Position numbers and translations under genes: made by a program
The notes under the pieces: model-generated
What the model was told of the DNA's origin: nothing
What the model saw: only the letters and a program-made list of their open reading frames with translations
The model's database searches: none
Part shown: positions 13,201-26,169 of the stretch, one piece after another
How positions within the stretch are numbered: the stretch's first letter is position 1
Layout: the number at the start of each line of letters is the position of its first letter
Assembly (NCBI GenBank): GCA_003254925.1
Contig: QANZ01039552.1
Coordinates: forward strand, 15,596 to 79,595
Reading direction: 5' to 3'
DNA: 64,000 nt
DNA from: Chamaecrista fasciculata
Taxonomy: Eukaryota; Streptophyta; Magnoliopsida; Fabales; Fabaceae

Positions 13201-16200
13201 CAAATCATGGAAGGAAAAGGTAGTCCTGACTCCTGACAACCACACTCAAGATAACACATTTATGGAACCATTCTTTTTACGTGTATTTATGTTCACCGAT
13301 CTTTGTTTTGCTTCTCTGTAGGTTATTAGGCTTCATTTGCTTTTAACAACCAAGGAGTCTGCCATAAATGTACCCCAAAATCTAGATGCTCGCCGACGCA
13401 TTACTTTCTTTGCAAACTCCTTGTTTATGAATATGCCAAAGGCTCCCAAAGTGCGAGACATGCTATCCTTCAGGTTAGTCATTGTGATGGGGTAATTTAT
13501 TGAAAATGAAAAGAAAAATAGAATATGTTCTTAACTTATTTGAGTTTTCCTCTAGTGTTCTGACTCCATATTACAAAGAAGACGTTCTTTATTCTGATGA
13601 AGAGCTGCAGAAGGAAAATGAGGATGGGATATCAGTTTTGTTCTACCTAAGGAAAATATATCCCGGTATTTTTTCTTTTTCTTGTGTTAATATATACTTG
13701 CATTTTATGCCTCTTGACAACTGAACTCATTATATTGCCTAAAATATGTGTTGAGAAATCTAGAATTATTAAGAATTATCTTATTTCTTATTTTATCATT
13801 ATCTTTATCAAATAGGATTAGATTATATTAGATTTCTTTAGTTATTATCTTTTTGAAGTAGGTTTAGGATTCCTAACTTTTTTATTTTGGCCAGAGGATT
13901 CCTAAGTTGATTAGGAATATTTTTCTCTTATTTAAGCCGTTGTAAAACTTTTTGTTTCGTGCCAATAATAATACAGATTTTGCTATCTAATTCTTAATAA
14001 TATGCACTGCAGATGAATGGAACAATTTCCAGGAACGTGTTAAAGAATTAAAAGATGAATATGGTGAAATTGATGAGGCCGAGTTAACTCGGCAGTGGGC
14101 ATCTTACAGAGGACAGACTCTCTATCGAACAGGTTGAGATCATGGCGAATACTATTTTTTTTAATTGGTACATACATAGGTTTCTATTTAATCATTATAT
14201 TTTTGTCTTCTTGCTAGTGAGAGGAATGATGTACTACAGGCAAGCTTTGGACCTTCAATGCTTCCTAGAATATGCCGGAGACAAAGGTTAGTTTCTTTTT
14301 TTTACTCCAAGTCCCCAGATGTGGCAGAAGCCATTCATTCAATGTTGAACTAATTGTTGTTCCCTTTGCAGCTATTTTTGATGGCTACCGGACCTTGGAT
14401 TTTAGTGAGAAAGATAGGAAGATCCATTTAGATCGTGCACAAGCTTTGGCTGATTTAAAGTTCACCTATGTTGTTTCTTGTCAGATGTATGGTTCTCAGA
14501 AAAAATCCCAGAGTCAACGAGACAGGAGCTGCTATACTAACATTCTCAATCTGATGTTAATGTGAGTAAATATGACCATTTGCTGAACTGTAGATGATTC
14601 CTTGTATAATGTCGAATTGAAAGCATCTATAATGATGTAAGATGCCGTGCAGGTATCCAGCTCTTCGTGTTGCTTACATAGATGAAAAAGAAGAAACAGT
14701 TGAAGGGAAACCTCAAAAAGTCTATTACTCTGTTCTTGTCAAGGGAGGGGACAAGTATGATGAGGTATAAACAAAGGTCTAGTAGGTGGTTTTCTTGTCA
14801 TTTCTGATTCATGCATATCTGCTGAAAGAAGATCGAAATTAAGTCATTTAGTTGTTTGCCTATTGTTTGGAGCACTTTAAAACCTTCCACCTGTTCTTTA
14901 CCTTGGAAAAGTTGTCTATTATGAGATCTAATAAATATGTAATGACCGATTTGTCATTGTGAAATTGGAAATGAAACTTACAAAGTACCTTCCTAGGATT
15001 TCAACTTTTTGGCACAGACATGTATGGTTTTGCGGCTTTTTCAATGTATTTTAGTTCCCGTCATCTCCCAGTTCTCACCAATAGTTTTTTGACTAGATTC
15101 TTTTTTAATTTCTTTAGTATCAGTGGCCTGTAATCAAGATTTCTTGCTTTTTCACTAACGGATGTAGATCTTTTCAACAATCAGATCTCTTTAAATTTTT
15201 GCATGGCTTACATTTTCTGTTTTCTTTCTAACTTCTTGAAGCAATATACATATGTTCTAGTATTTGTTGATAAAGCTTTTCCCTGTTACTTATCAATGAA
15301 ACTACCAAGGATTTCTATTGTTCACATTCCAAAGCTATACAACTATTTCTTAATCATATTTTGTTGGATGTGGGGCCTGCATCAGTCACGGTTACACAAC
15401 ACTGATAATTGATGACCTCTGGATAATGTCAATGTTCTTGTTTTGAAGCATGATTTTCTAATGCAATACATCTGTGCTGCATTACTAGGAAATATACCGC
15501 ATCAAGCTTCCTGGTTTTCCAATAGATGTTGGCGAAGGAAAGCCTGAAAACCAAAACCATGCCATTATATTTACTCGTGGAGAAGCCCTGCAGGCCATAG
15601 ACATGAATCAGGTTTTTTCCTTTTCTTTTTGGTGTAGACTAAGATTAAAGATGCATAATGCTACTTAAACAGTGGTCACTGTCAACTGTGTGCAATTTCA
15701 CTTGCTTTTATCATACTCAGGAAGAAGTATATCGGTGGGTGGAGAGTTGTAACTACAATGGTTGTGTAATAAGCATTATCCATATAGTCACTGACTCACT
15801 ATAGTTTAGTCGCTTATTTGTAAATTTTCTTTTTAAGGATAATTACTATGAAGAAGCCTTCAAAATGAGAAATGTATTGGAGGAATTCCAAAAATCTCAA
15901 AGTGGCCGACGGAAGCCCACCATATTGGGTCTGAGGGAGCATATTTTTACTGGAAGGTCAGCCTTGTGATAGTATCAAAGCACTAAATTTGATTTAATTA
16001 GATTGTATTGTGTCCTTGTCTTATTAAATATTACATATCACAACGTCCAGTCCAAGCTCACTAATTTTTGTTTTTCAGTGTTTCATCACTTGCTTGGTTC
16101 ATGTCAAACCAGGAGACCAGCTTTGTGACTATTGGTCAGCGAATTTTAGCAAACCCTCTAAGGTTAGTCCAGTCCCAAATTGCCTGACTATTTTAATATG

Positions 16201-19200
16201 AAAATACTTTTAATATTGTCATAAGGAATGTTTGGATTTTTCATCCTGGGTTTTCTCTTTTGAGTCTGTTTGGCCCTGCTTTCTTCGTTGTTTCCTCCAT
16301 TTGGTCAGCTGGCTAATTCTTAGAAATATTAACAGAGGCAAGTGGTCGGGCATTTTTCTGCCTATTCTCCTCTTTTGGTTGCTTTCTTTTACTTTAGCCG
16401 TAACATCTCTTGCCAAGAAACGACTTGTTCACCTCCTGAACTTTAGGTCTTGAGTTTACCGCAAACATTGTGATATTTTCTTTACCAACTTCAGTTGAAT
16501 GAATTATTCCATGTTCCTTGCTGTTATAGGGTGCGATTCCATTATGGGCATCCTGATATATTTGATAGAATCTTCCACATAACAAGAGGTGGCATAAGCA
16601 AAGCTTCAAAAGTAATAAACTTAAGCGAGGACATATTTGCAGGTACTTCTAGGCTTAGCAGAAATTGAGTGATCAAATGATGGAACTTGTTGACTTAGTG
16701 TGCTAATAATATCCACAGGGTTTAATTCAACTCTACGTGGGGGATTTATCACACATCATGAGTACATCCAAGTTGGTAAAGGGCGTGACGTGGGCATGAA
16801 TCAGATCTCACAATTTGAGGCTAAGGTTGCAAATGGAAATGGAGAACAAACATTAAGCCGTGATGTATATCGACTCGGACGACGGTTTGACTTCTACAGG
16901 ATGTTGTCATTCTACTTCACAACAGTTGGTTTCTATTTCAGTACCATGGTAACCTATCCAATGTTATTATTTTGTCTTCAGAGTTGATAGTTGCTGTTAA
17001 CTATATACACACGTACCAATATGACTTGTCAGTCAATTCTTCTCTTATTGGAGCTATGATGTATGAATATATTTTTGAAATGCTCATATGGGAGGGATAT
17101 CTGGAAGATGTCACTGAGTCTGCTGAGAGTCTTGCTTCTATGGTGTAAAATGGGATTAAGTTTATATCAGTATTTTGATGTGGTTTTCCTTTTTCAGGTA
17201 ACCGTGCTGACTGTATATGTGTTCTTATATGGGCGTTTATATATGGTTTTGAGTGGAGTTGAGGAAGAGCTTCTTCGAAATTCAACCATACAACAGAGTA
17301 AAGCCCTTGAAGAGGCCTTGGCAACCCAGTCTGTTGTTCAGTTGGGCTTCCTGCTGGTACTGCCCATGGTTATGGAAATTGGCTTGGAGAAGGGTTTTCG
17401 GACTGCCTTGGGTGATTTTATCATCATGCAACTGCAGCTGGCCCCTGTGTTCTTTACCTTCCAGCTTGGAACAAAAGCACATTACTATGGGAGAACACTC
17501 TTGCATGGAGGCTCTAAATATAGACCGACTGGTCGGGGATTTGTTGTATTTCATGCTAAGTTTGCTGACAACTACAGAATGTACTCCCGAAGTCACTTTG
17601 TGAAGGGCTTGGAGATCCTTATACTCTTAATTGTTTATGATGTTTATGGGAAGTCATATCGCAGCTCAACTCTATATCTATTCATTACAATCTCAATGTG
17701 GTTCTTGGCTGTTTCCTGGCTGTTTGCTCCCTTCTTGTTTAATCCCTCGGGTTTTGACTGGCAAAAGACAGTAGATGATTGGACAGATTGGAAAAGGTGG
17801 ATGGGAAATCGTGGTGGTATTGGTATCTCACCTGACAAAAGTTGGGAATCTTGGTGGGAGGAAGAAAATGAACACCTGAAATTCTCAAATTTCCGGGGAA
17901 AAGTAATGGAGATAATACTTGCATTTCGCTTCTTTATGTACCAGTATGGAATTGTCTATCACTTGGACATAGCTCATCATAGCAAGAATTTAATGGTACC
18001 GTAACTCATGTTATGCTATTCTAATAATGATAGCTAGTCTTGTGGCACGATCTTACTAACTTCCATTTTCTTTTTAGGTGTTTGGACTTTCTTGGGCAGT
18101 TTTGGTGACTGTTCTTATCGTGCTAAAGGTACCTAATTGCTAATCAGAGATCATGATTGACTGCAATGAATATCACGATTTTTTTAATGATTCATGACTT
18201 ACGAGTTGTGTAATATAAAATGGTTTTTGTTATGGAGTCCAATATAAAATGTTGTTGTATAATAATGGTTTCTATAGTTTAAATTTTAGATGTAAAATAG
18301 TTTTTTCCATTGAAATTAAAAGTACCATATATACTACTATTATTCAGCTGTCTTTTGATTGTTTAGTTTCCCTTTTCATATTCTTTTTATCTGCTGTGGT
18401 TTGCAACTATGTACTAATTCATTGTGGCCATCAGATGGTATCCATGGGCAGACGAAGATTTGGCACTGACTTTCAGCTCATGTTCCGTATTCTCAAGGCA
18501 CTTCTCTTTCTTGGCTTCATGTCAGTCATGACTGTATTATTTGTGGTGTGTGGGCTCACCATATCAGACTTGTTTGCTGCCATTCTTGCCTTCATGCCTT
18601 CTGGATGGGCTCTTATTCTGGTAAGTATAAATTTCTGCATATTCTATAAATACTATCTAAGAATATCTTTTTTTTTTCTTTTTACGTTATTATTAGACAT
18701 ATCTCTTAGCAAAATCAAAGAAATAATTACTTTAAATTTCATTTTCTGCTTTTGAGTCCCTACAGACGATGATTATATTGTAGGAGCTATTGAAGGGGTT
18801 AATATTTGGATGTTAGTAGTTTTCTTTTACTTGAAAGTTCCAATAGGCAATATTTAGCGATTAAGTCTTTTAAGTTCTGAACTCTTACATTGATCTTCTT
18901 CGTCAGCTTCAAATTTCATGCATTTCTCTCCAGTTGTTTCTTTTAAGGAGTGCTACTTTTCAGAACCTGTTAAAAGTTAATACTTATGTGACATATTGTA
19001 GGATCAATTCCTACTAGACCATTTCTGATGTTTGCTTGGGTCAATGGAATAATATGCCTTGAAATATAATGTCCATGACGTTAAGAACTTCCATGTTTGG
19101 TATGCAGGTATCTTAGTTTCCGAGTACATGGAAACATATATACATATATGATGATGATGATGATAATTGGAGTATGAAATATAGAAAAATAAATATCCCT

Positions 19201-19633
19201 ACCTATGTTGATAGCGACATATACAAGACATAGTTAAAATTGTTCTTGTTGCTAAGCTCAAACACTTGATAATTAAATAGGTTTTAACTTTTAAGTACTT
19301 GCAAAACTGAAATTTCTGACATACCAAAGACAAATCAAGTATCAGCACCTAATTTGCTGAAAACTACTGAGATTCTTTTTTTGTTTGAATGTCAAGATTG
19401 CTCAAGCATGCAAGGGATTCTTGAAGGGAGCTAAACTCTGGTTTTCAGTGAAGGAGCTAGCCAGAGCATATGAATATGTGATGGGAATAATAATCTTCCT
19501 TCCAACAGCCATTTTGTCATGGTTCCCATTTGTTTCAGAGTTCCAAACTCGCCTTCTCTTCAATCAAGCATTCAGTCGAGGCCTCCAGATTTCAATGATT
19601 CTTGCTGGGAACAAAGACAAGAAGTCAGAATGA
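1190..19633 (+). CDS. CALS7: Callose synthase 7-type (1,3-beta-glucan synthase, GT48), 42 exons
   Basis: Plasma-membrane enzyme that polymerises UDP-glucose into beta-1,3-glucan (callose); CALS7/GSL7 acts in sieve plates and phloem plasmodesmata. My joined exons give one open frame of 5,787 nt (1,928 residues), a normal length for this family. Order: N-terminal cytosolic Vta1/FKS1-dom1-like region (residues 1-464, includes '[16 protein letters not shown]' and '[15 protein letters not shown]'); first membrane cluster (about 465-700); large cytosolic GT48 catalytic loop (about 720-1,490, with '[14 protein letters not shown]', '[16 protein letters not shown]', '[18 protein letters not shown]', '[20 protein letters not shown]'); C-terminal membrane cluster (about 1,495-1,910). 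The start at 1190 gives a conserved-looking N terminus ('[17 protein letters not shown]'). The many-intron structure excludes the few-intron CALS11/12 types. Sequence likeness to Arabidopsis CALS7 runs end to end from memory, but the C terminus stops at 'NKDKKSE', without the longer Arabidopsis tail. No frame breaks were seen. Confidence 0.93.
1190..19633 (+). other. CALS7: Exon map of the callose synthase gene
   Basis: Exons read from splice sites and frame continuity: 1190-1403, 2399-2499, 2818-2930, 3118-3205, 3302-3412, 3521-3682, 4256-4342, 4432-4523, 4654-4777, 5390-5524, 5614-5690, 5797-5884, 7243-7371, 7449-7566, 8404-8735, 8860-8912, 9326-9386, 11019-11103, 11186-11235, 11325-11411, 11670-11774, 11915-12015, 12112-12193, 12291-12454, 12661-12784, 12904-13007, 13114-13219, 13322-13473, 13556-13665, 14013-14132, 14218-14286, 14372-14561, 14653-14764, 15489-15611, 15838-15956, 16079-16162, 16530-16642, 16719-16948, 17198-17995, 18078-18128, 18435-18620, 19397-19633. 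All introns read GT-AG. Exon 22 has a tandem CAGCAG acceptor, so 11918 is an alternative start. The largest introns are 17 (9387-11018) and 12 (5885-7242). Phases add up to an intact frame, which is the main support for the map. Confidence 0.85.
7911..8110. repeat. Possible retroelement remnant in callose synthase intron 14
   Basis: The stretch holds 'gatgtgggacttaggcatcc' followed by 'cctacctaagtccc' and a GC-richer, C-rich tract unlike the surrounding AT-rich intron. Similar 'GATGTGGGACT' words occur in degraded plant LTR sequences. No paired LTR, primer-binding site or target duplication is seen, so this is tentative. Confidence 0.25.
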
Positions 19634-19852
19634 TACTGATAAACTTCATTCTTAGATTTTGTTGCAATAATGTTATTTTATTTATTTATTTATTTTTTGC
19701 ATTTGTAATATTTCTTGTCCTTCCAAAATGCAATTAGTGGATCCGCTAAATTAGGAGGTAGGTGAAGTATGGCTAAATTAGATCATCCTCATCGTCCAGC
19801 TCATCTAATGCATATAATGGAGCCACATTATGTTGGGCTAAAATTATTTTAA

Positions 19853-20032
19853 ATTCTAATTTATTTTTTTCTTATATTTTAGTCTTATTATATAAAGAAA
19901 AAGACTTTAATTAAAAAAATAAAACTTTAAGGGAATTTAAACCAATTTTTTACTTTATTTAACGGAAAAATTAGATGAAAATTGGAGAGGGACTAAGGGT
20001 AGAACTTTTTAAAAACTTGAGGGACCAACCAG
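19853..20032. repeat. Internal fragment of the MULE family found intact at 38.65 kb
   Basis: The segment running from 'ttatataaagaaaaagac' through 'aacggaaaaat' to 'gagggacca' parallels 38930-39098 in the same order. The flanking terminal repeats are missing or too decayed to see. It starts about 220 bases after the callose synthase stop codon, in or just beyond the 3' UTR. Confidence 0.5.
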
Positions 20033-20858
20033 ATGACAGATCTCCATATAAGGAAATTACTTGTTAATCCTCATAGGTTAGGACGTCTGAGTTTTCTCTT
20101 TTCCTTTCAGTCAATAGTATACATAAAACGAAATGACTTGCCAAAGATCTTTATTTCCGAAAGATAAAGTGGTATATGGTATTTAGCCCGTGCATTGCAT
20201 TAGACTTTAAAAAGATTCGAAACTGATAAATTGATTTAATTCCTAATGGTGGCCGTAATGTTCATTAATATCTTAGTTGAGATGTTAAAACAAAATTTAC
20301 CCTTCCCTTTATTTCCTTAACTTGATATCTATTTTTAACTCGACATTTGAGTCATGAAACAGGGCACACTAGATGTGGTCATGCCATTAATATATTCGTC
20401 CAAGTTTCCACTAAATCGTGACCAACAAGAGGTGTAGCTAAATATAGTCAAATTTTAAGGCAATTACTTCTTTTGTTTTTAATCTCTTATGAACGATTAA
20501 ACGTGGGTTTGTGGCCAACGCTTCTTACTCATAAAATATTATACATCCATGTACCTGAGAAATCTATTGAACCCTATAAAGGTTGATGAATAGTTGAAGC
20601 AAGTTTGAAGTTGAAGAAAAAGAACATGTGAAACTGCAAAAAGATTAAAAGAATAGAATAGAAGAACTTAAAACAGGTGCTCTTGTAGAAAGTAGAAACA
20701 TTTCAAAAATGATATACTTCTGCACAAGCAAAAACATTCAAATCAATTTGGTTATTATCTAGAATGAATAAATTAATCACACATATCAAAAGTGAGATTC
20801 AATTGAAATAATAATAATAACCATAATTAGACATGTTCAAATGACTCAAATTGAATCC

Positions 20859-20990
20859 TCTATATTGCACTTTAGGTGAAGTGCAGAGAGAGAAATGAAC
20901 AAGTAGAGAGAGAAAGTAGGTTTCACTGACACTTTCTCTCTCTAACCTATTCCTATCTCTCTTCGCACTTCACCTAAAGTGCACTATAGA
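20859..20990. repeat. Small hairpin MITE
   Basis: The left arm reads 'tctatattgcactttaggtg' and the right arm is its near-perfect complement ending 'cacctaaagtgcactataga'. The arms also carry complementary GAGAGA/TCTCTC tracts. The whole unit of about 130 bases folds into one stem. No clear target-site duplication was found. It sits in the AT-rich spacer 20.0-22.0 kb, where I see no gene. Confidence 0.65.
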
Positions 20991-21965
20991 AGATCATATC
21001 TCCAAATGACTCTTCGAGCTATCTAGCTTCTATTTAATTTGATTATTCTATATATCTAAAATACATAAGAAGTTGATCTCTTATCTAGATAGAACCTTGT
21101 TGGTTTCTGATTACTATGATTTAATTGAAGGCAGATTGGCGTGTTAGAGATGACAGCATATGGGACTGTGATTAATTCACACACAAATTCAAGTCAATAT
21201 AATATATATATATATATATGTGAAATTTATAAGTTAAATACAATTTCTAATTTAATGGAGTGAGAGGATAAGTGAACAAATTAGATGATGGATTTAATTA
21301 AAATTAGCTGCTTTGAAGACATCTTAGTTATACTCAAAGCAAATTCGGAGGCTATTCATCACACACTTCAATTCTTTCTTCAGTCTTCACATACAAGTAA
21401 AGGGCCTTAAATTAAATGTGACATTAAAAGACGAATCAACCACTAATCTCAAAACCTTTAATATTTGTTATGATGTATAAAAGTTTAAACCAATTGACTT
21501 TTACTCCATTGCCTTTTTTGTTGAATCTTTTGTTTTCTAGACTTAGATTTGGTTTGAGTATATCATGATCTTTTTAAAAATTTTGGTGTAAATTAACATA
21601 GAAATCCTATTTGATAAAATTCAGTACATGCATGTGAAAATGTTTCCAAGCGCTGCTTTTTTTTTCAGGCCAAAACAAAAGCTCTGTTTTCTTAATATTC
21701 TCTCAATACTTAAAATGTATGACATTGTTAGTCTAAGTATTAATAGGTTTCACATGGTATGTGTTGATATAATTCTTAAATTTTTCTAAATATGTTTTAG
21801 TTTTGGTCATTTTCTATTTTACATTTAGTAATATATCATTTAAAAATTATTTATAAAAAGATCTTGAAAAATGATGTACAATAATATAGATTGTGATTCT
21901 TTTTATTGATAGAACAACAAATAACTAAAATTAACTTGCATAGATGAAATTTTTCCAAAAAAAAA

Positions 21966-22286
21966 NNNNNNNNNNNNNNNNNNNNNNNNNNNNNNNNNNN
22001 NNNNNNNNNNNNNNNNNNNNNNNNNNNNNNNNNNNNNNNNNNNNNNNNNNNNNNNNNNNNNNNNNNNNNNNNNNNNNNNNNNNNNNNNNNNNNNNNNNNN
22101 NNNNNNNNNNNNNNNNNNNNNNNNNNNNNNNNNNNNNNNNNNNNNNNNNNNNNNNNNNNNNNNNNNNNNNNNNNNNNNNNNNNNNNNNNNNNNNNNNNNN
22201 NNNNNNNNNNNNNNNNNNNNNNNNNNNNNNNNNNNNNNNNNNNNNNNNNNNNNNNNNNNNNNNNNNNNNNNNNNNNNNNNNNNNNN
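21966..22286. other. Assembly gap (321 N)
   Basis: A run of undetermined bases. Any open frame drawn across it is meaningless. The gap probably removes the left end of the hAT-like element whose right part begins at 22287. Confidence 0.99.
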
Positions 22287-22767
22287 CCGCATATAAAGAT
22301 AATCATAGGTAGGATATGAGTAGGGTACTATGATATTCGAATATGAATCCGTATGTGAGTGAGTATCAAAATTAATCTTCATACCCATACTCGCTAGGTA
22401 GTCTAATTCTCGTACCCAGATCTGGACCTGAAAAAAATTAAAAATAAATTATTTTTTGTTAATATAAAATTTATATTCATCCAATTTTTTATATCTATAA
22501 CTACTAAAAAAAAATAAATCATAAATATGAATATATTAATAAAATATTTCAATATTTATAAAAACTTTAATATTTTTTTTAATAAAAAAGTGTTAAAGTA
22601 TTATATTTTTTATATATAAAAATATATTTATTAATACTAATGGATATATGGGTAGGGTACCATCATACCCGAACCTAAACCCATCAAGGATGAGTCTGGG
22701 TCTAGACCCATACACATAGGGTAAATTTCAAGGTCTCCATTAAGTATGGATATTTTTATCATCCCTA
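22287..22767. mobile_element. Right part of a hAT-like non-autonomous element, cut by the gap
   Basis: The sequence is full of 'gggtagggtacc' and 'acccatac' words and ends 'gatatttttatcatccctа' in lower-case reading, i.e. a reverse-complement TAGGGATGATAAAAA end typical of plant hAT elements. The left end and any 8-bp duplication fall in or before the gap, so the boundaries are incomplete. No coding capacity is seen. Confidence 0.45.
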
Positions 22768-23084
22768 TTTGCATATAAATTGAAAATAATAATTTAACTA
22801 TTTATTTACATTCTAATAATTATTTCAAAAGAATAGTTGTTAATGAGGAAGGAAAAAGTTATTTAATCACGTGACATGCACATGATGCATGTGAAGGCGA
22901 TCTTGTAGTAGAATGCACTTGGGTGTTTTGATCATTCTCGTTTCATTCTATACATTTTCTTGGTCAAATATCCAGTTTGCTTTTATTTATATGATCTACC
23001 TTTCATCAATTAAAACACAACAAAAATAATGGAGAGGTCATTATATACATATACATATACATATACATATATGATATATTATAA

Positions 23085-24045
23085 GATTTATCTAATATGT
23101 GCCCTTAGTACATATTTTAAGGTTTCTTCTAATTAGTTAGTAGTAGGGGTAGCAAATGGTTGGGTTGGATTGGTTTTGGGTTGGGTCATAAATGGGTGAC
23201 CCATTTATATTTTCTAAATAGGTCATGGGTGGGTCATGACCCATAAAATTAAGGGTTGACCCAACTATGAATCCATCTTAAAGTATTTATATTATTTAAT
23301 TTATAAACTAATTAATTAGAATAATTTTTAAATTATTCAAATTTAGGACTAAATAGTAGACTTTTTTCAGATTTTGGACTGATTTACAATTTCCACCTTG
23401 TTCATATTTTTAAAAATTACATTTTGACCCCAATTATTTTTAAAAATTTTCATTTTAGTCCTCAAAGATCATGATCTAGGGACTTTTTTTGTAAATTTTG
23501 AAAATATTTAGTGGCATTATGTAATTTTTGCAAAATTCATCTTCCTTCCACTAGACTCACAGTTTGGTGGGATTAAAATGCATTTTTTTTCCAAATTTAG
23601 GACTAATCTGTAATTTTATCCTTTTTCCAATATTTTTCAAAATTACAATTTTGGTCCAATTTTTTTGTTACAATTTTAATTTTAGTCCTCAAATATTATG
23701 GTTTAGGGACGTTTTGTAAATTTTGAAACTTTTTCGGGGGCATTTTGAAATTTTTGGAAAAATTTATAAAATTGCATATTCACCCCTCTCATGAAACTAC
23801 GTAGTTTTGATGCAAATTTGGGTTGGGTTGGGTAACCCATGGGTTTTACCCAACCCATCTTGACCTATTATCTAAATGTGTTGGGTTGGGTTGGTGGTTA
23901 ATGGGTTGAAATTGCCCCCTAGTTAGTAGAGAACCTCATATCTTTAAATTTATAAAAAATCATTTAAAAAGTAATTTTTAATGTTTGAAAACTCACTTGA
24001 CCAAATAAAAGAAACGCCCTAAATTATAACATGTTTGAAAGACCC
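23085..24045. repeat. MITE copy split by a hAT insertion
   Basis: The outer parts (23085-23143 and 23930-24045) together match the uninterrupted MITE at 29816-29999. The left arm carries 'gatttatctaatatgtgccc', and the right part carries 'aagtaatttttaatgtttga' and 'cacttgaccaaat'. The middle is a separate hAT element (23144-23921). This gives an order of events: the MITE first, then the hAT. Confidence 0.65.
23144..23921. mobile_element. Non-autonomous hAT element, 8-bp target duplication
   Basis: The element begins TAGGGGTAGCAAATGG and ends AATTGCCCCCTA, matching plant hAT termini (TAGGGGTGGCAAA-like). It is flanked by a perfect 8-bp duplication GTTAGTAG at 23136-23143 and 23922-23929. The subterminal regions are rich in GGGTTGGGTT and its complement. 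The interior (about 23340-23780) contains two diverged direct copies of a block of roughly 220 bases. There is no transposase frame, so it would need an autonomous partner. Confidence 0.85.
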
Positions 24046-24960
24046 TATATTATAACATGCATATCACAAAATTATTAGCAATTTGATTATTTGTACTATT
24101 ATTTTTGAGTTATAAACATTGAATCCATACTAGTGTGTGCGTATATACAAATTAAATGGGCATATCAAGTCAAAAGATGTTTCCATAGGAGAAATAGAGA
24201 AAATAAATAATATTAAGTTACATATTAATTATCCATTCTCATTAAAAAATTATTGTAGATGTGCATGTGCTATTACCATTTTGTATATATGACTAGACCT
24301 TACTTAAGATATCTATAGTTGATAATAATAATAACGATAATCTCTTTGTATCTTGTAACTATTTTGAATGGTAAGATATTTGGTTGGAGAATTTAAAATT
24401 ATTCTATATCCAAAATTATAAATTGAATTCCTATTATTTAGTTAAGGGTAACGTTATTACTATTTATACTATATTTTATATTAATCTAAATCTTGGGTTA
24501 AAACCATTCATCCTCTTCAAAAGTTGAGATGGCCATTTCAATCACCTATAAATTTTATGTGCCAACTAATTTAACATTTCATGCAAGCACCAAAATTGAT
24601 TTTGGTACAAATCTATAAATTAAGAAAAATGAAAAAGATGAAAAAAAAAATCAAAGGATTTGTGTGGGGTCAGACTTTAATCAAAAGTCATGCTTCAAAT
24701 CAAAGTCTCTTTTCCTCCTATATTGGTGGCTTTTTCTGGCCCTTTAAAACCCATAATTATACTCACAATTCACTATTCACAAAAAGGCACAAAATTTTAA
24801 TTCAATTTGTGATTAATTTTATCTCACAAATTAAAGATTTAAAGTTGGAAGATTAGGCTAAGTCAAACAGTATATATTGACATAATCACCCCTCTAAACA
24901 GTTGGCATTTTAAATTGCCCATTGCAGAGTCAAACATTCAGACATTAATTACTTTTCTTT

Positions 24961-25011
24961 TATTATTATTATTATTATTATTATTATCATCATCATCATC
25001 ATCATCATCAA
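24961..25011. repeat. Compound microsatellite (ATT)n(ATC)n
   Basis: About nine ATT units pass directly into about eight ATC units in non-coding spacer. I see no gene between 24.05 and 25.59 kb. Confidence 0.9.
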
Positions 25012-25590
25012 TAACCAATTAATTTGATATTTAAAAAATACTCCAGAAAACTAGTTAAGCTTAACAACTCAGCTAGCAAATTTAAATTTGGTTAATATAT
25101 TTATTAGTTAAAAAAATTGGAAACCACAAACTTCAGAATATATATATGGTATAATATTCTTATATGAAAATTAAGATTAAATTTCTATATTGAAGAGGCT
25201 TGTTTGAAATTTATATACTCTCATGTGTATCTGTATTATTTCACGTTATCTCTTTCTTGGATTGTCTTCTAAGTAATTAAGTGAGCTATATCTACACAAA
25301 CAAATATGTTTTTGTCTATGCTAAAAAAGATTTATTCAGTTGATAAAATTTACCTATACTAATTTAAGAAAATATCAATTCAATTTTTTTTTAAAGATAA
25401 TCATTTTTTACACTGTCATATTTCAAGCAGTGAATTTAGAAGATAATCAAATTTGTCTTACTTAAAATAGATATAAACTCAATCACATTTTTTCCCTTAA
25501 CAAAAAATAGAAGTTATGTAAAATTTACTTAAAATTACACGATTTTTTATTTGAAATATACATTTTAAAAATTATACTAATTTTATTTTA

Positions 25591-26018
25591 GAGTAAATAC
25601 TACTTTGGTACCCTGTCTTATTGACCAGTGTCACTTTGATATACTGTTCTTTTAAAAGTGACACTTTGGTATTTTGTCCTTTAAACCGTTACCACTTTGG
25701 TACCCAATTTCATTTTCCCGTTAGATTTTGAAGGTGAAAGTCACGTGAGGCGCACGAGAGACCCAAAAACACCAAACCAGCCATTCTCCTCTCACAAATC
25801 ACGATTCACACAGCCAAAAACGCGAGTCACACTATTATGGGATGATTGAATTTTGGCCGTGTGAATCGCGATTTGTGAGAGGAGAATGACTGATTTGGTG
25901 TTTTTGGATCCCTCATGCGCCTCACGTGACTTTTACCATCAAAATCTAACGAAAAAATAAAATTGGATACTAATATAATAACGGTTTAAATGACAGAGTA
26001 TCAAAGTAGAATTTACTC
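25591..26018. mobile_element. MULE-type foldback MITE with 9-bp target duplication
   Basis: Nearly the whole 428-base unit is an inverted repeat. The ends are 'gagtaaatactactttggta' and the complement-matched '...aaagtagaatttactc', and the inner arms pair around 25725-25810 and 25855-25940 (for example 'gagaggagaatg' against 'cattctcctctc'). The perfect 9-bp duplication TTTATTTTA lies at 25582-25590 and 26019-26027. It has no coding capacity. A transcript would fold into a long hairpin. Confidence 0.88.
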
Positions 26019-26169
26019 TTTATTTTATATATTGTAACAACCGCTTTTGATGTAATTTTGTTGGTAATGTAATCAATTTTGTGCAGAATACATGTCTTGA
26101 CCAAATAAGAAAAAAAAATATTGCTATCACCACTCGCATTTAAAATAAGGTTGTGTTATAAAAAGCTAG

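Noticed and set aside
21851-22388. Open frames crossing the N run
   Set aside because: They exist only because undetermined bases contain no stop codons.
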